From Tragulus kanchil (lineage: Eukaryota > Chordata > Mammalia > Artiodactyla > Tragulidae): a stretch of DNA of 64,000 nt. The notes under the pieces are model-generated. The model searched no databases, was not told the origin of the DNA, and was given only the letters and a program-made list of their open reading frames with translations. Made by a program: the position numbers and the translations under genes. This document shows positions 61,382 through 64,000 of the stretch, in pieces. Where the stretch lies: the NCBI GenBank assembly GCA_022376925.1, contig JAIOJX010000005.1:90369001-90433000 (forward strand), in the 5' to 3' direction. The stretch's first letter is position 1. Each line of letters starts with the position of its first letter.

Positions 61382-62521
61382 AGATGATTTCTCTAGAAAC
61401 AAGCTTTCCTTTTAGCCTGATGTGAAAAAACAGAGGACTGAAATGTCGAGTAAAGCCATGCCTGAGTATTTTTCTGAGCAGCAGGCTAAAGACTTGGCCT
61501 GTCATGTAACCACAGACTTAGCAACCAAGGGACCATGGGACAAAAAGGTCTTTAGAACGTGGGAAAGTTCTGGAGCCACTAACAATAAGTCGCAGAAAGA
61601 GAAACTTTCGCATGTACTTGTTCATGATGTAAGAGAGAATCACGTTGATCACCCTGAGAGTAAAATGGTTGACCAGAGGGATGAGTTTTTGTCTGTGACT
61701 GAGAGAGAACACAAATTGTTAACAAATGGCTCTCTCTCAGAAATTAAAGAAATGACTGTAAAATCTCCCTCCAAAAAAGTCTTATATAGGGAATATGTTG
61801 TTAAAGATGGGGAGCATCCAGGTGGTTCTCCTGACCAGCCTTCGAGAAGAAGCGAGAGTTCGCGGTGTCGCACATCCCGGTCAGGGTTGCTGAGGAAAGG
61901 AGGACGCCAGTTCCGGATATCCCTGATGGTTTTTGTGAGCAGTCGACGTTTCCAAAACATGAACTGTCGCAAAAGTTATCCCAGTCAAGTGTGACTAAAG
62001 AGACAGTTGAGACACAACACTTTAATTCTATAGAAGATGAAAAAGTAACCTATTCAGAAATCAGCAAAGTTTCAAAACACCAGAGTTATGTGGGCTTATG
62101 CCCACCTCTCGATGAAACCGAGCTCTCCCCAACCAAGTCTCCAGATTCTCTAGAGTTTAGCCCAGGAAAGGAATCGCCTCCTAGTGATGTTTTTGACCAC
62201 AGTCCCATTGACGGATTGGAAAAAGTTGCACCACTAGTCCAGACTGAGGGAGGGAAAGAGATAAAAACTTTACCTGTTTATGTCAGTTTTGTGCAGGTGG
62301 GGAAGCAGTATGAGAAGGAGATACAACAAGGAGGTGTAAAAAAAATTATAAGTCAGGAATGTAAGACAGTGCAAGAGACCAGGGGGACCTTTTACACAAC
62401 TAGACAGCAGAAACAACCTCCTTCTCCCCAGGGTAGTCCAGAAGATGATACTCTAGAGCAAGTTTCCTTTTTAGACAGCTCTGGGAAGAGCCCTTTAACC
62501 CCAGAGACACCCAGTTCAGAG
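60276..62521. repeat. Direct duplication 20, inside giant exon (60276-61382 / 61416-62521)
   Basis: The offset is 1,140 bp. The joint at 61383-61415 is a distorted partial re-copy of about 61306-61336 (TCTAGAAACAAGCTTTCCTT for TCTAGAGCAAGTTTCCTTTT). Copy two lacks one G at about 61862 (GTTCGCGG for GTTCGGCGG), which shifts the frame. Confidence 0.96.
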
Positions 62522-64000
62522 GAAGTGAGTTACGAATTTACGTCTAAGACACCAGACTCATTGATAGCTTATATACCAGGCAAACCCAGCCCAATTCCCG
62601 AGGTTTCGGAGGAATCTGAGGAGGAGGAGCAGGCCAAGTCGGCCTCCTTAAAGCAGCCTGCAGTGGAGGAGACGACTGCGGTTGAATATGCAATGCCTAA
62701 CCATGTGAGCAAAGACTCTCACCAGAGACCCAAAACTAACAGAGTTGCCTACATTGAATTTCCCCCTCCTCCGCCGCTGGATGCAGACCAGATGGAGTCA
62801 GATAACAAACATCCTTATCTCCCTGAAAGGGAGGTTGACATGATTGAAGTCAGTCTGCAAGACGAACATGACAAGTACCAGCTGGCTGAGCCAGTCATCA
62901 GGGTGCAGCCGCCCTCCCCAGTTCCTCCTGGGGCGGACCTCAGTGACTCCAGTGATGACGAATCCCTGTATCAGCCAGTGCCGGTCAAAAAATACACCTT
63001 CAAGTTAAAGGAGGTCGACGAGGAACAAAAAGAAGTAACAAAATCCAAAGCCTCTGCTGAAAAGGCTTCCACCCAGAAAGAATTAGAAGTGAGTGGGTGT
63101 GGAAAAGACACTGAACTTGGCCTTGGCCTTGATTCCCCTCAGAATGAAGCTGTCCAGAATGGGAACAATGACCAGTCCATCACAGAGTGTTCCATTGCCA
63201 CCACTGCAGAGTTTTCTCACGATACAGATGCCACAGAGATCGACTCTCTGGATGGCTATGACCTGCAAGACGAAGATGATGGCTTGACAGAGTGTGATTC
63301 TAAACTCCCAAGTCAGACCCTGGAGCTGAAGAAAGACATTTGGAACACAGAGGGCATTCTTAAACCAACTGACCGCTCCTTTAGCCAAAGCAAACTCGAA
63401 GTTATTGAGGAGGAGGAGGGAAGGCTGGGGCCAGATGAAGATAAGCCACCTCCTAGATGTTCTCCATCTGAAAAGACTCCTGATAAGACTGATCAGAAGT
63501 CAGGCGCCCAATTTTTCACACTAGAAGGCAGACATCCTGACAGATCAGTGTTTCCTGATACTTACTTCAGTTACAAAGTAGATGAAGAGTTTGCCACTCC
63601 TTTTAAAACAGTAGCTACCAAAGGTCTAGATTTTGACCCCTGGCCTAATAACCGAGGGGATGATGACACGTATGATAGTAAAGCGCGGGAAGATGAAACT
63701 AAGCCGTTCGGCCTGGCTGTGGAGGACCGCTCTCCGGCAACCACCCCCGACACAACACCAGCCCGCACGCCAACTGACGAAAGTACCCCAACTAGTGAGC
63801 CTAACCCCTTCCCATTTCATGAAGGAAAAATGTTTGAGATGACTCGCAGTGGTGCAATTGACATGAGCAAGAGGGATTTTGTTGAAGAGAGGCTCCAATT
63901 TTTCCAGATTGGTGAGCATACTTCTGAAGGGAAGTCAGGGGACCCGGGGGAAGGGGAAAAAAGTACGGTCACTGCCACACCACAGCCACAGGCAGGGGAC
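61416..64000 (+). CDS. ANK3: ANK3 giant exon, part 4 (runs off the window)
   Basis: It starts as a redundant copy of 60276-61382, frameshifted by a 1-bp loss near 61862, then enters unique sequence at about 62522 (EVSYEFTSKTPDSLIAYIPG) and stays open in frame 2 to the last base. Recognisable ankyrin-G blocks are EFPPPPPLDADQ, EPVIRVQPPSPVPPG, QPVPVKKYTFKLKEVD and, near the end, TPDTTPARTPTDESTPTSEP with FEMTRSGAIDMSKRDF, which is shared with ankyrin-B. No donor is seen. After removing the three redundant units, about 6.56 kb of this exon is present; the human giant exon is roughly 7.8 kb, so about 1.2 kb is likely missing beyond the edge. Confidence 0.96.

Larger units (their letters stand above)
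1..64000 (+). other. ANK3: ANK3 (ankyrin-G) locus, 3' half, partial at both ends
   Basis: Twelve exons in one transcriptional direction join in phase into the ankyrin-G ZU5-ZU5-UPA core followed by the start of the giant neuronal exon. Ankyrin-G is a cytoplasmic adaptor that links membrane proteins such as voltage-gated sodium channels and L1-family adhesion molecules to beta-spectrin, and it organises the axon initial segment and nodes of Ranvier. The ankyrin-repeat exons should lie upstream and the death domain downstream. The protein matches ankyrin-G rather than ankyrin-B or ankyrin-R by remembered sequence, for example the serine-rich tail and the DDWIEFSSEEI motif. The locus is inflated by 20 direct ~1.1-kb duplications that I judge to be assembly errors. 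Confidence 0.97.

Noticed and set aside
56529..61994. Separate genes starting at ATG codons 56529, 59586 and 61422
   Set aside because: These are internal methionines of the giant exon exposed by duplication junctions and small deletions.
492..62521. A satellite or regularly spaced tandem-repeat system
   Set aside because: Units share only a similar length. Their sequences are unrelated from pair to pair, and each occurs twice (or three times where pairs overlap).
1..64000. CRISPR arrays, phage or bacterial operons
   Set aside because: The sequence is vertebrate nuclear DNA with introns and ruminant retrotransposons; no short regularly spaced repeats were seen.

Overview
The window is a stretch of a ruminant (even-toed ungulate) nuclear genome covering the 3' half of ANK3 (ankyrin-G) on the + strand. 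The species group is inferred from the repeats: BovB LINE fragments, Bov-tA and Bov-A2 SINEs, artiodactyl L1 ends, and many tRNA-Glu-derived CHR-like SINEs. The CHR-like copies look fresh and the Bov-tA/BovB copies look old, which weakly suggests a basal ruminant such as a mouse-deer. No other host gene was recognised.

Gene layout: twelve ANK3 exons can be placed by reading frame, splice sites and recognised ankyrin-G protein sequence. They are ZU5 exons at 2722-2946, 3472-3570 (99-bp cassette), 5755-5909, 35480-35691 and 37688-37895; UPA exons at 41139-41235, 41857-42085, 43060-43185 and 45050-45172; a 27-bp microexon at 45619-45645; an 82-bp exon at 47825-47906; and the neuronal giant exon from 54092 past the window end. 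The encoded part is the spectrin-binding ZU5-ZU5-UPA core and the start of the giant tail of the 480-kDa axon-initial-segment form (serine-rich region, GABARAP-binding LIR, EB-type SxIP motif). Ankyrin repeats lie upstream and the death domain downstream, outside the window. Introns hold SINEs, LINE fragments, two MER5-like DNA transposon remnants, microsatellites and much unrecognised sequence.

The dominant unusual structure is not a gene system. The window contains 20 head-to-tail near-identical direct duplications, each with an offset of about 1,083-1,204 bp. They fall without regard to content: intron, SINE, BovB, exon and the middle of the giant exon. Second copies start abruptly, several junctions carry garbled partial re-copies, and copies differ mainly by homopolymer and small-indel errors. 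They break the conserved ANK3 frame. The best explanation is an assembly fault in which overlapping contig or read ends were concatenated rather than merged. The offsets sum to about 22.3 kb, so the real locus is probably near 42 kb. Duplicate exons listed here should not be read as biological exon duplications.

I found no CRISPR array, intact mobile-element gene, RNA gene or novel system. The genuinely biological points of interest are the 99-bp ZU5 cassette exon that resembles the end of its upstream neighbour, the microexon, the cluster of S-P-x-K/R sites, the weak acceptor of the giant exon, and several SINE insertions with clear target-site duplications.
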